Shown piece after piece: positions 40,818 through 49,335 of a stretch of 64,000 bases of DNA; positions within the stretch are counted from its first letter, which is position 1; every line of letters starts with the position of its first letter. The position numbers were made by a program, and so were the translations under genes. Location of the stretch: NCBI GenBank assembly GCA_003604975.1, contig QZIR01000022.1, forward strand, positions 1-64,000, in the 5' to 3' direction. Source of the stretch: Desulforudis sp. (GTDB lineage: Bacteria > Bacillota > Desulfotomaculia > Desulfotomaculales > Desulforudaceae). The notes below the pieces were generated by a model that had not been told where the DNA came from, did not search any database, and worked only from the letters and a program-made list of their open reading frames with translations.

Positions 40818-41789
40818 ATGAAAAGAGTTTGGGGGGAACTTCCGAAATTGGAGCATTCACAGTACAAACAGGTCTTTGCCGACACAGCCCTGCTTTTTGT
40901 CGCCTTCGTCTGGGGCATCACCTTCGTGGTCGTCAAAGAGGCCCTGACCGACATCGGGCCCTATTATTTTCTGGCCATCCGGTTCGCGATCGCTTTTCTG
41001 TTTCTGGCCTTGATCTGCTGGCGCTCGTTTCTACGGGTAAATCGATCCTGCCTCACCGGCGGTCTCCTTATCGGCCTGGCCCTATTTGGGGGCTACGCTT
41101 TCCAAACCGTGGCCCTCCAATATACGACTGCCGCCAACACTGGATTCATTACCGGTCTTTCGGTGGTGCTCGTACCGGTCTTTGCCGCGTTGATTACCCG
41201 GACGTTGCCCTCTCCAATCATGGCCGTGGGCGTAGCCAGCGCCACGGTGGGACTGGGGCTTGTGGCGATCCAGGGGGACCTCAGCTTCAATTATGGCGAT
41301 GTCCTGGTATTTATGTGCGCCGTCTGCTTCGCCAACCACATCATCCTCGTAGGGCGGTACGCGCCGTGTTTCGACCCGGTGATGCTGGCGATCATCCAGA
41401 TCGGCACCGTCGGTTTGATCAGCGCCCTGATTGCGCCCTGTGTGGAATCATTTCCGCTCGAACTCACCACATCGGTCCAAGTCGCCCTGCTGGCCACCGC
41501 TATCCCGGCCACCGCCCTGGCCTTCCTGATTCAGAACTGGGCACAAAAGTTCACCTCTCCGACCCATACCGCAATTATCTTTACTATGGAACCGGTATTC
41601 GCCGGTCTGGCCGCATGGCTGTGGGGCGGGGAAGACCTCGGGGTACGTCAGTGGCTGGGTGGGGCTCTGATTGTAGCGGGGATGCTGATCACCGTTTTGA
41701 AGACCACGGGGTGTCCGGCCACGGATGATGCCAAGGCTAAACCAACCTCACATCCAAGCGCCCGTACCGGAGAATCCTCGGCTCAATAG
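40818..41789 (+). CDS. EamA-family (DMT superfamily) exporter
   Basis: A membrane protein of about 323 aa with ten hydrophobic segments in two EamA repeats (first: ALLFVAFVWGITFVVVKEAL; second begins near residue 150). Relatives such as RhaT/YdcZ/RarD types export amino acids, metabolites or drugs. The last 35 residues are polar (KAKPTSHPSARTGESS). The start is uncertain: ATG 40818 is chosen; TTG 40791 and TTG 40848 are alternatives. It is divergent from the amino-acid uptake operon. A second, unrelated-looking DMT gene lies at 43113. Confidence 0.85.
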   Translation: MKRVWGELPKLEHSQYKQVFADTALLFVAFVWGITFVVVKEALTDIGPYYFLAIRFAIAFLFLALICWRSFLRVNRSCLTGGLLIGLALFGGYAFQTVALQYTTAANTGFITGLSVVLVPVFAALITRTLPSPIMAVGVASATVGLGLVAIQGDLSFNYGDVLVFMCAVCFANHIILVGRYAPCFDPVMLAIIQIGTVGLISALIAPCVESFPLELTTSVQVALLATAIPATALAFLIQNWAQKFTSPTHTAIIFTMEPVFAGLAAWLWGGEDLGVRQWLGGALIVAGMLITVLKTTGCPATDDAKAKPTSHPSARTGESSAQ

Positions 41790-41868
41790 CATCTGCTTAT
41801 ATCCCAGCATCGATTTGCCAAGACTATTTCTGAGATGCTAGAATCTGTCATCACTCTTCAGAAGGCGG

Positions 41869-42237
41869 GTGAATTCTGCTGTGGAACTTAAGCAGGCAAT
41901 CCGGGTTTTCCACTATGGCGAGCAGGTCAAAACCCTGTTGATCAACGCGAGCAATCTGATAATGGAAATGGATAAACTGGAAGAAGGTGAGAGGGAGGCT
42001 GGAATCAAGATCTTTAAGGGAGTGCTCGAACAGGTCAGGGGAGAGGTCAAGATGGCCGGTTACCTGGCCGAACTGCCCCCTTTTCACATGGTGGACTCCA
42101 AGCTCAAGGATGCAATATGGGAAACTCATATCCGCCGACCGGACGAGGTCTGCCGGATTCTGGGGGAGGCAATATCCATTACGGTGTCACTTACCCTAGA
42201 CGCCGCCAAACACCTTAAGGAACAAGAACTACTGTAG
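41869..42237 (+). CDS. Small hypothetical helical protein
   Basis: A 122-aa protein of unknown family, predicted all-helical and cytoplasmic (FHYGEQVKTLLINASNLIME, DKLEEGEREAGIKIFKGVLE). AAGG lies just before GTG 41869; GTG 41881 is another choice. The protein is acidic in the middle and has no Cys cluster. It lies alone between a transporter and a minus-strand Fe-S protein. Some small archaeal and bacterial regulators of this size look similar, but no assignment is justified. Confidence 0.7.
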   Translation: MNSAVELKQAIRVFHYGEQVKTLLINASNLIMEMDKLEEGEREAGIKIFKGVLEQVRGEVKMAGYLAELPPFHMVDSKLKDAIWETHIRRPDEVCRILGEAISITVSLTLDAAKHLKEQELL

Positions 42238-42254
42238 AGAATCCTAAAGTGGGT

Positions 42255-43001
42255 TTAGTCGATCACGGCGCACGGACCGGTTGTGCACTTTCCGCATACG
42301 TCACAGAGGCCGATTATTCCGTAGTGGTCGTTGACTTCCAGCAATCGCTTGTAGCACAGCTGCCGGTCAAGACCGGAGGCGGTCAGGGCGCCGGTAGGGC
42401 AGGAGCGGACACAATGGCTGCAGTTCTTCCCCTGACGGACAAGGCAGAGTTGGGGGGCAGGGGGATCGGGGTGGTCAATCGGAGTATTCAATGCCAGGCT
42501 GCCCAAGCGGCCCAGACAACCGCTCTTGGTAATCAGCATATGGTGCAGCCCGAATTGTCCCAGGCCGCAGATCCGGGCGACGTGCTTGTGGGACCAGAAT
42601 GAAACCAGCTTCTCGGCATCGAAATTGTGGGTGGGCTGTTCGTAGGCTACGTGCACGCCCTGATCACCGAAATGGGAGGTGATATTAGCGCAGATGTCCC
42701 TGATTAACTGGTTGGTTTCCACGTAAGCAACGGCCCATTCCCTTGCGACATAGGGATGACGCCGGTTGATTTCGGCCACTGCCCTACTAAAGGGTAGGAA
42801 AAAGGCTACCACCGACCGGGCATCCGGCAGGAGATCCGTCGGCAGAAGGTGGGTGGGGTCCACGATTTCTTTTAGTTCTGCAAATCGGGGATCAAAAGCC
42901 GACGCGACGCCGACAAGAGGTGCACGGTAGGCGGTAGTCAGGTTGGTTTGGGCTATCGTGTCCTTGATGATCGTCCGGATGGTCTCTTTTACGATAATCA
43001 C
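42255..43001 (-). CDS. Fe-S protein related to epoxyqueuosine reductase (QueG-like, short)
   Basis: A 248-aa protein with two ferredoxin-type cysteine groups at the C-terminal end: CSHCVRSCPTGAL and CDVCGKCTTGPC, plus a lone Cys in QLCYKRLL. The middle holds VAFFLPFSRAVAEINR and FGLHHMLITKSGCLGRLGSL, which follow the layout of QueG and related reductive-dehalogenase-fold proteins. It is shorter than QueG (about 370 aa), with no clear C-terminal HEAT repeats. It may be a stand-alone B12/Fe-S reductase of anaerobes. The substrate is unknown. It is divergent from the DMT gene at 43113. Confidence 0.75.
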   Translation of the reverse strand: MIIVKETIRTIIKDTIAQTNLTTAYRAPLVGVASAFDPRFAELKEIVDPTHLLPTDLLPDARSVVAFFLPFSRAVAEINRRHPYVAREWAVAYVETNQLIRDICANITSHFGDQGVHVAYEQPTHNFDAEKLVSFWSHKHVARICGLGQFGLHHMLITKSGCLGRLGSLALNTPIDHPDPPAPQLCLVRQGKNCSHCVRSCPTGALTASGLDRQLCYKRLLEVNDHYGIIGLCDVCGKCTTGPCAVID

Positions 43002-43112
43002 TTCCCCTGAGCATTATAGCACATTTGTTGGCAAGTCTTAGAATTGCATTGACTATGCTGTACTTCTGCATTAGCTTTAAGATTAATTCCAACACCTATC
43101 GGAGCTGAAGTA

Positions 43113-44051
43113 TTGGAGCAGGCAGACCGGAACCACAGTCCACTCATAAATCCCTATCTGGCAGTCGGGTTGGGGGTTGTTGCCGCCTCTTTTTCCTCTC
43201 TTTTCACCAAGATGGCCGACGCTCCTCCGACCGTGATCGCTTTTTACCGGCTTGGCCTGGCCACCCTGATACTTCTACCCTTCGCCCTGCGTGGGCTGCC
43301 GCTGCGGGAGCTAAGGGGAATCACACGCCGGGACCTGAAGCTCGCTTTCGCCGCCGGGGTTCTGCTGGCCCTGCATTTCACAGTCTGGATCACCTCGCTG
43401 AACTACACCTCCATCGCCAGTTCCACGGTCCTCGTCACGATGCAGCCTCTCTTCGTAGTGATCGGCAGTTTCTTGATCTTGAAGGAAAGGATCGGCACGG
43501 TTCCACTGGTTGCCGCCGGTATGGCCCTCGGTGGGAGTATCATCATCGGTATCAGCGACTTGCAAATCGGCGGCCAGGCCCTTTACGGCGACATTCTGGC
43601 CTTTATGGGCGCCGGCTTCGTCGCCGGTTACGTACTCATCGGGCGAAGTCTCCGATCTCACCTTTGTGTACTCAGCTATACGCTTCTAGTTTACGGTACG
43701 GCCACGCTGGTTTTACTTGGGTTTTGTTTGGCTACGTCGGCACCGCTGTACCCTTACCCGGGGACGGATTGGTATTGCTTCATCGCCTTGGCCCTGGTTC
43801 CCACGCTCCTTGGGCATTCGGTATTCAACTGGGCCTTGCGCTATGTCAAGGCTACGGTGGTCTCGGTCAGTATTCTCGGAGAGCCGGTAGGAGCGACTAT
43901 TCTGGCCTACTTCATCTTCGCCGAAACACCGGCACTGTTACAGGCTCTGGGCGGCGCCGTAATCATCGGGGGGATCAGCCTGTTTATCGTGGCCACCAGG
44001 CAGGAAGAGTTTGCGCGTCACTTACCCTCTGCCGCTTCCGGCAAAGGATAG
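43113..44051 (+). CDS. EamA-family (DMT superfamily) exporter
   Basis: A 312-aa membrane protein with ten predicted helices in two EamA halves (GLGVVAASFSSLFTKMAD at the start, GHSVFNWALRYVKATVVS and FFAETPALLQALGGAVIIGG-like end). The pattern VSILGEPVGATILAYFIFAE near residue 252 is typical of the second repeat. It probably exports amino acids or other small metabolites. The TTG start has CGGAGCTGAAG upstream. It is divergent from the QueG-like gene, with a 111-base AT-rich gap between. Confidence 0.88.
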   Translation: MEQADRNHSPLINPYLAVGLGVVAASFSSLFTKMADAPPTVIAFYRLGLATLILLPFALRGLPLRELRGITRRDLKLAFAAGVLLALHFTVWITSLNYTSIASSTVLVTMQPLFVVIGSFLILKERIGTVPLVAAGMALGGSIIIGISDLQIGGQALYGDILAFMGAGFVAGYVLIGRSLRSHLCVLSYTLLVYGTATLVLLGFCLATSAPLYPYPGTDWYCFIALALVPTLLGHSVFNWALRYVKATVVSVSILGEPVGATILAYFIFAETPALLQALGGAVIIGGISLFIVATRQEEFARHLPSAASGKG

Positions 44052-44096
44052 TATTTAATTGAATAATTCAACCGTTGTAGCAGGCAGTCTGTGTTA

Positions 44097-44305
44097 ATGG
44101 CCGGGCTGAAGGCCTTCTGCGCCGCGGTAGTCGGGGGGATCGGCAGCAGGGCTTTGCCAAAATTGCGCGCGTGATCCTGATCAACATGGAGATTACCGGG
44201 TACCGCATCCAGGACTCACGGTTCGGGCGGGCCCTGATCGCCATCCGCGAGGATGAGATCGCCGCCGAGTGTAACGGGATTAACATCTTTCCGGGAAAAT
44301 GCTAG
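44097..44305 (+). pseudogene. Fused remnants of branched-chain amino-acid permeases LivH and LivM
   Basis: Bases 44097-44174 read MAGLKAFCAAVVGGIGS, a conserved piece of LivH (GLKAFTAAVLGGIG), then a stop. From about 44168 another frame reads YRIQDSRFGRALIAIREDE and then IAAECNGINIF, the hallmark of LivM (DSRxGRAxxAIREDExAA). The stop is at 44305. Most of both permeases is gone, so a deletion joined the two genes. It shows that this site once held a liv ABC uptake operon. Confidence 0.75.
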
Positions 44306-44364
44306 AGTATATCCTGTGGGTGTACGTTTAATAATCAGCTAGTTACCCCTGTAAAGCCCGGGCG

Positions 44365-45399
44365 GTGATACGTCCATCGTTTGGCATTTCACAAGTCTTG
44401 AAGTGGGATGAGGGAAGAGCACTGATCAAGGTTCAGAACCTTACTAAAACCTACAAAAGCACGGTGGCGGTCAGGGACATCTCCTTCTCTGTGAGTTCGG
44501 GAGAGTTCTTCGGCTTTCTGGGCCCAAACGGGGCAGGGAAGACCACCACCATTAAAATACTAGCCACCCTGTTGCGCCCGACCAGCGGCACGGTCATCCT
44601 GAACGGATATGATGTGGTACGGCAGGCGGCAGATGTCAGACGGTCGATCGGGATGGTTTTCCAGGATCCCAGCCTGGATGACCGGCTTACGGCCGTGGAA
44701 AACATGGAGCTGCACGGGATGCTCTACGGTATGCCGCGCCGGTTAATGAAGGATGAGATTAACATGCTGCTGGAGCTGGTGGATCTCAGCGACCGGCAAA
44801 ACGACTTGGTGCGTTCCTTCTCAGGGGGGATGAAACGCCGGTTGGAAATTGCCCGTGGACTTTTGCATCAGCCCTCGGTTCTCTTTCTCGATGAACCCAC
44901 GGTAGGGCTCGACCCCCAGACGAGAAACCACATCTGGGAGTACATCTCGGAGGTGCGTACGAGTAGGGGGGCGACCGTATTCCTGACAACGCACTACATG
45001 GAGGAAGCGGAAGGCTGCCACCGGGTGGGCATTGTCGACCACGGCCGGCTGGTGGCCCTGGACACTCCTAATGCCCTGAAGAGGGCGGTGGGGAAGGATG
45101 TCCTTACGATCAGGACCAGTGATCCCGCCACTGCGGTCACCGTTATTCAGCGGGAACTGAACATCAACCCGGATCTCGACGGGGAAACCATCACCCTGTC
45201 CGGGCTTGATGATGGAGAGGCGCTCTTGGTCCGGCTGGTCGCTACTGTTCCGGGCATAACCGCGATCGGGGTGCCTAAGCCGACCCTGGAAGACGTCTTC
45301 CTCAAGCTTACCGGCCGTGACATCCGGGACGAGCCGGCGAGCGCCGTGGAAAGGATGCGCACCAGGCACCGGTCCGTAAGCAGGAGGGGCAGACACTGA
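44365..45399 (+). CDS. ABC transporter ATP-binding protein (DrrA-like)
   Basis: A 344-aa ATPase of an ABC-2 exporter. Walker A is GPNGAGKTTTIKIL near residue 53, the signature is FSGGMKRRLEIARGLL near 152, Walker B is VLFLDEPTVGLDPQ near 171, and the H-loop is LTTHYMEEAEGCHRV. The long C-terminal tail (PTLEDVFLKLTGRDIRDE and basic end) is typical of daunorubicin-resistance ATPases. The start is uncertain: the first residues do not match the family, and GAGGGAAG at 44411 would favour CTG 44422. It overlaps the permease gene by one base. Confidence 0.88.
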   Translation: MIRPSFGISQVLKWDEGRALIKVQNLTKTYKSTVAVRDISFSVSSGEFFGFLGPNGAGKTTTIKILATLLRPTSGTVILNGYDVVRQAADVRRSIGMVFQDPSLDDRLTAVENMELHGMLYGMPRRLMKDEINMLLELVDLSDRQNDLVRSFSGGMKRRLEIARGLLHQPSVLFLDEPTVGLDPQTRNHIWEYISEVRTSRGATVFLTTHYMEEAEGCHRVGIVDHGRLVALDTPNALKRAVGKDVLTIRTSDPATAVTVIQRELNINPDLDGETITLSGLDDGEALLVRLVATVPGITAIGVPKPTLEDVFLKLTGRDIRDEPASAVERMRTRHRSVSRRGRH

Positions 45400-46181
45400 T
45401 GATGCTGAAACCCTTTTTCGTATGTGTGTACGTGATCTGGCTCCGGGAACTCCGCAAATTCCTGCGGGAGCGCTCGCGACTTGTGGCCATGCTGGGGCAG
45501 CCGCTGCTCTACCTGCTGATCATGGGCCAGGGACTGCGGGCCATCTTCACCATCGATGTCCCCGGCTTCGATTACCTTTCCTTTATGTATCCCGGCATTA
45601 TCGGGATGACGATTCTGTTTACCGCAATGTTCGCTTCGGTGTCCATTATATGGGACCGTGAGTTTGGCGTGTTAAAGGAGGTGCTCGTCGCACCTGTACC
45701 CCGGAGCGCGATCGCCGTGGGTAAGGCCCTGGGAGGCAGCACTACGGCGGTTCTACAGGGGACGATCTTGCTTATCCTGGCTCCCTTTGTCGGCATCTCA
45801 CTCAGTTTGGTGGCCGTGCTACAGCTGATTCCCCTGATGTTTCTGCTGGCCTTCGCAATAACCTCGCTAGGAACTTTGGTGGCGGCACGCACGGAAACGA
45901 TGGAAGGCTTCCATATGATTATGAACTTCATCATCATGCCACTCTTCATGCTCAGCGGAGCCTTTTTCCCGATCGGATCCGCGCCGGACTGGATGCAGCC
46001 CTTAATGAAGGCAAACCCAGTCGCGTACGGGGTGGATGCCTTCCGTAACATATTCTTTGCCGGGTCACCGGCCCTGGACTTTATGGTTTACTACCCGTTG
46101 TCCTATGATGTCCTGGTCCTCGCTGTGTTTTCCAGCATTACGGTACTGCTCGGTATGCAGGCCTTCCGCAAGGTCGACTGA
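45399..46181 (+). CDS. ABC-2 type permease (DrrB-like)
   Basis: A 260-aa membrane protein with six helices, in the typical ABC-2 order: WLRELRKFLRERSRLVAM at the N-terminus, then a helix pair, the coupling loop REFGVLKEVLVAPVPRSAIA near residue 87, and the family signature PLFMLSGAFFPIGSAPDWM near 182. It works with the ATPase upstream to export a drug-like or polyketide compound, or a lipid; the substrate is unknown. The start ATG 45399 overlaps the ATPase stop. Confidence 0.9.
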   Translation: MMLKPFFVCVYVIWLRELRKFLRERSRLVAMLGQPLLYLLIMGQGLRAIFTIDVPGFDYLSFMYPGIIGMTILFTAMFASVSIIWDREFGVLKEVLVAPVPRSAIAVGKALGGSTTAVLQGTILLILAPFVGISLSLVAVLQLIPLMFLLAFAITSLGTLVAARTETMEGFHMIMNFIIMPLFMLSGAFFPIGSAPDWMQPLMKANPVAYGVDAFRNIFFAGSPALDFMVYYPLSYDVLVLAVFSSITVLLGMQAFRKVD

Positions 46182-46193
46182 CCAACCGGAGAC

Positions 46194-46508
46194 CTAGTTG
46201 GTCTTGTCCGAAACCACCTTCAGGGAACCGTCTGGGGACTGCTCCAGCCGATCCCCGGATTTCAGGATGATTACCAAACCCTCCTTATGGTTAAACACAA
46301 CCTCCCGATTCACCTGGGAGGTCACCCTTTTACCGTCCGCACTTAGTACGGTCTCCACCTTGGTGCCGTCACCATAGCGCATGACCTGCTTCAGTGACCC
46401 ATCCTCCAGAGGGATTAACTCCTGGTGCTCCGGTTCATCCAGACCGCTACGCTGAAAACGCCAATCCACATCAGCGGGCAGTTCCTTTCCGTTTACCACG
46501 AAACTCAT
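46194..46508 (-). CDS. Small hypothetical protein
   Basis: A 104-aa cytoplasmic protein with alternating polar and hydrophobic residues suggesting beta strands (SLKQVMRYGDGTKVETVLSA, REVVFNHKEGLVIILKSGDR). The start ATG has GGAGGTTGAGGT upstream. It ends 12 bases from the convergent DrrB-like gene. I do not recognise the family. Its Asp/Gly-rich hairpins resemble small beta-sandwich repeats, but no function is proposed. Confidence 0.7.
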   Translation of the reverse strand: MSFVVNGKELPADVDWRFQRSGLDEPEHQELIPLEDGSLKQVMRYGDGTKVETVLSADGKRVTSQVNREVVFNHKEGLVIILKSGDRLEQSPDGSLKVVSDKTN

Positions 46509-47010
46509 ACCTCAACCTCCACTGTAGACAGCTGACATTCTGAGACAATGATATCATTCTTCTGCATGGGGAGGTCAATTCCTGCCAGGAGAATTCACCA
46601 CTGAAACGGTTAGACCGGCTGGTTAGGCCCGCAATCAAAGCCGAACGACCCTAAACCAGGTGTTCGAACGGGTCGCGGATCTTGGGCGGCAAAGTAATCG
46701 GAGACAGTCGAGACTGCACAGAAGACCTTGAAAGAATCTGAGCGTAGTGGAACGCAAGATGAGCGGACTACTCGGAGACACACCGGGAACGGTTACGGCA
46801 GGGAACAATGAGGAGCGGCTGCGTCTAAGCTTTGCTATGCAACATAATACTTCTTATCAGTACTAATAGGCGGAAAGGGTGGACTATGAAACTGGAAGGA
46901 ATCGTGCTTAATTATGTAGAAATTAAGGGAAGACTGTCTCCAGCACAGGATAAACCTTCCTAAGGTTTTGGGCGATTATCGAGGACAGTTCAGAAGCGAG
47001 GCGTCTCCCG
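46509..47010. other. Intergenic stretch without recognised gene
   Basis: About 500 bases between the small hypothetical gene and the HD-GYP gene. The only small frame with a ribosome site is a 25-codon one at 46886 (after GGAAAGGGTGG), too short to judge. Promoter signals for both flanking genes are expected here but no clear pair of boxes was chosen. Confidence 0.5.
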
Positions 47011-48078
47011 GTGCAAAAGGTTCACGTAAGTCTACTCGTGCCCGGAATGAAACTAGCCGAACCCGTTCTAACGGGGTCGGACGATGCCCTATTGTGGGTT
47101 GGGCACACTCTGACCGTACGTACCATTAAGCTGCTGAGGCAACACCGGATTGAATATGTTTTTATTGAAGAGTGCAGTGAATTTGAGTCGGTCGAGTTGT
47201 CGCCGGTTGAGCTGGTTCCTGCCGAATGCCGGGCCAGGGCTATTTCCCGGGTTTGGGCAACCTTTGAAAAAGCCATTCACAGCAAGCCCGTTGCCCACTC
47301 GCCCGAGATCCAGGAGACGGCACGAGAATTAGTCAACTTCCTAACCAAGCACAAACGATTAATTCGATCCATTTCCGAAATCCGTAGCGTCGATGAATAC
47401 CTGCTGGAGCACAGTGTAAACGTAAGTGCCATGGCCATAATGACCGGTACATGCCTGGGAATGGACGAGGATGAACTGTACATGCTAGGTATTTGCGGGC
47501 TGATGCACGACATCGGGAAGATCAAGGTACCCCCGGAGATTCTGAACAAACCGGGCCGTCTCACCGAAGAGGAATACAAGGAAGTACAGAAACACACCCT
47601 GTATGCCCTGGATGTTTTGGGTTATGATGAGGTGGCCGCTAAGGTGGCCAGCCAGCATCACGAACGCTACGATGGGAGCGGTTACCCATATAAACTTGTA
47701 AAGGGCGAAATACATCCGTACGCACAGATCATCGGATTGGTTGACGTTTATGACGCCTTGACAGTCGACCGCTGTTATCGGAGCGCTTGCCAGGCACGTG
47801 AGGTTATCGAGCTGGTGGCCGCGACCGGTAACTACCACTATGACTACACCATCGTAAGAGCGTTCTTATCCAACATTGCCCCCTACCCCGTGGGTACAAA
47901 GGTACTGTTATCGAACGGTCAGACAGCCCTTGTGGTTAGCAGCGCGCAGCATTTTCCAATATACCCCAAGGTTAGATTGCTAACTGATGAGCAAGGGCAA
48001 CCCCTGCCTGTCTACGAAGACGTTGACCTACAGTTTGGATCCAAAGGACTCTTCATTGAAAAACAGCTGCCCTCGTAA
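47011..48078 (+). CDS. HD-GYP domain protein (c-di-GMP phosphodiesterase candidate)
   Basis: A 355-aa soluble protein with an N-terminal segment of about 100 residues, then an HD-GYP domain. Metal and catalytic motifs are intact: HSVNVSAMA near residue 135, LMHDIGKIKVPPEILNKPG near 164, KHTLYALDVL near 195 and HHERYDGSGYP near 215, with the GSGYP form of the GYP motif. It would cut c-di-GMP or a related dinucleotide. The N-terminal part (VPGMKLAEPVLTGSDD) is the usual DUF3391-like domain. The start is GTG. It is convergent with the PAS-cyclase gene, with a 26-base gap. Confidence 0.88.
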   Translation: MQKVHVSLLVPGMKLAEPVLTGSDDALLWVGHTLTVRTIKLLRQHRIEYVFIEECSEFESVELSPVELVPAECRARAISRVWATFEKAIHSKPVAHSPEIQETARELVNFLTKHKRLIRSISEIRSVDEYLLEHSVNVSAMAIMTGTCLGMDEDELYMLGICGLMHDIGKIKVPPEILNKPGRLTEEEYKEVQKHTLYALDVLGYDEVAAKVASQHHERYDGSGYPYKLVKGEIHPYAQIIGLVDVYDALTVDRCYRSACQAREVIELVAATGNYHYDYTIVRAFLSNIAPYPVGTKVLLSNGQTALVVSSAQHFPIYPKVRLLTDEQGQPLPVYEDVDLQFGSKGLFIEKQLPS

Positions 48079-48104
48079 GTAGACCAGCCCGGATCCTAGC
48101 CGGG

Positions 48105-49178
48105 TCAGGGGTTTTGCTGTAATCTAAAAAGCGAAACGGGATCCCTCTTCCCCTTTACCACGATCTGCCGTGCAAATTCAAACAGTCCAGGGCTCCGTAA
48201 ACGGAAAAAGGTCGCTTCCGAGATATATATGGAGTTCGTTTCCGATTCGCTCTGAATACGGGACGCTGTGTTTACAACATCCCCGATTACCGTCCGGTCC
48301 TTCCGCCCGGTTCCTCCAATGTCACCCTGGATGACGATGCCGCTATTGATACCAATCCGAATGGTGATCGGATTCCTACCCTCCATCATCTTAACTTCGT
48401 TCAGCTGGGAGATTACGCTTAACACTTTTTCGCTGGCCGCAACGGCATCGTTGGCATCCACAAACACCGCGAGTACGGCATCCCCAATAAACTTGTCGAT
48501 GTCACCGTGGAACTTGTTAATTACCGTTTCACATATCCAGAAAAAGTCATTGAGCATCTTCACCACTTCTTCTGGAGCGGAGTTCTCCGCAAAACTAGTG
48601 AATCCCACGATGTCTATGAAGACAATAGTCAAGTCACGCTTTTGGGTTTTGTTGTCCACGCCCGAATGGACCTGTCGGATTATGTTCTGAAACGTTGATG
48701 AGGACACGTACTTTTTGATAACACTGTTGAATTTATCTTGCAGAATCCGGAAATCCTCTTCCGCAGAGATGTCCTTGAAGGTCGCGACGGCCCCGAGACA
48801 CTCCCCTTCTCCGTTTTTTACCGGTAAAACCTGAGTTGTTACCGGAAACCTGGTGCCTGACCTATGCTGTGCATAAGCCTTGGACGTTATCTGTTCCCCA
48901 CACTCCAGCGCATTGCGCAAGGGACAGTTGCTGTCACATAATGAGACACCGTCGGCGTCGACATGGTTTAAGATGCCGTTCCCACATTTTGCACCCAGTA
49001 CTTCAGCGCTGCGATAACCAGTGATTTCTTCTGCGACTTTGTTCCAGTAAACAATCCGGTGATCCTGGTCTACGATGTAGACGGCATCAAAGACATTCTC
49101 TAGGATATTCTGCAGCAACCTCCCCTGCTCCCCGGCGAAGGCTTCAAAAAAACCAGCTTCTCTGATCTGATCCGGCAT
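48105..49178 (-). CDS. PAS-domain class III nucleotide cyclase
   Basis: A 357-aa cytoplasmic protein. A PAS domain spans about residues 20-140 (ILENVFDAVYIVDQDHRIVY). A linker helix leads into a class III cyclase catalytic domain (about 180-355). Metal Asp residues appear in FIDIVGFTSFAE near 190 and FIGDAVLAVF near 233. The Lys of DKFIGDAVL and the Asp of VIGDVVNTASR are the adenine-selecting residues, and the Arg of NTASR completes the active site, so cAMP is the likely product. The PAS domain has four cysteines (AKCG, LCDSNC, LECG) that could bind a metal or sense redox. The gene follows the Tad locus on the same strand. Confidence 0.88.
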   Translation of the reverse strand: MPDQIREAGFFEAFAGEQGRLLQNILENVFDAVYIVDQDHRIVYWNKVAEEITGYRSAEVLGAKCGNGILNHVDADGVSLCDSNCPLRNALECGEQITSKAYAQHRSGTRFPVTTQVLPVKNGEGECLGAVATFKDISAEEDFRILQDKFNSVIKKYVSSSTFQNIIRQVHSGVDNKTQKRDLTIVFIDIVGFTSFAENSAPEEVVKMLNDFFWICETVINKFHGDIDKFIGDAVLAVFVDANDAVAASEKVLSVISQLNEVKMMEGRNPITIRIGINSGIVIQGDIGGTGRKDRTVIGDVVNTASRIQSESETNSIYISEATFFRLRSPGLFEFARQIVVKGKRDPVSLFRLQQNP

Positions 49179-49335
49179 GTGTCATATCCCCAATGCTGTC
49201 AGTATTGCTCTAACAGCATATCTTCTCAGCACTGGCCGGGAATTCCTGCTATTCGCACGCCATGAAAAAGGGTCGTGTACTTAATGCTATAGCCGCCAAA
49301 CCGTCCTGGTTCCCTCCTGGTTCGGACCCCGTAAG

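Noticed and set aside
1380-46710. Similar string CGGAGACAGTCGA near 1372 and near 46699
   Set aside because: Only about 13 bases shared; no wider repeat around either copy, so taken as chance.
46886-46963. 25-codon frame with a ribosome-site-like sequence upstream of the HD-GYP gene
   Set aside because: Too short and without recognisable features to support as a gene.
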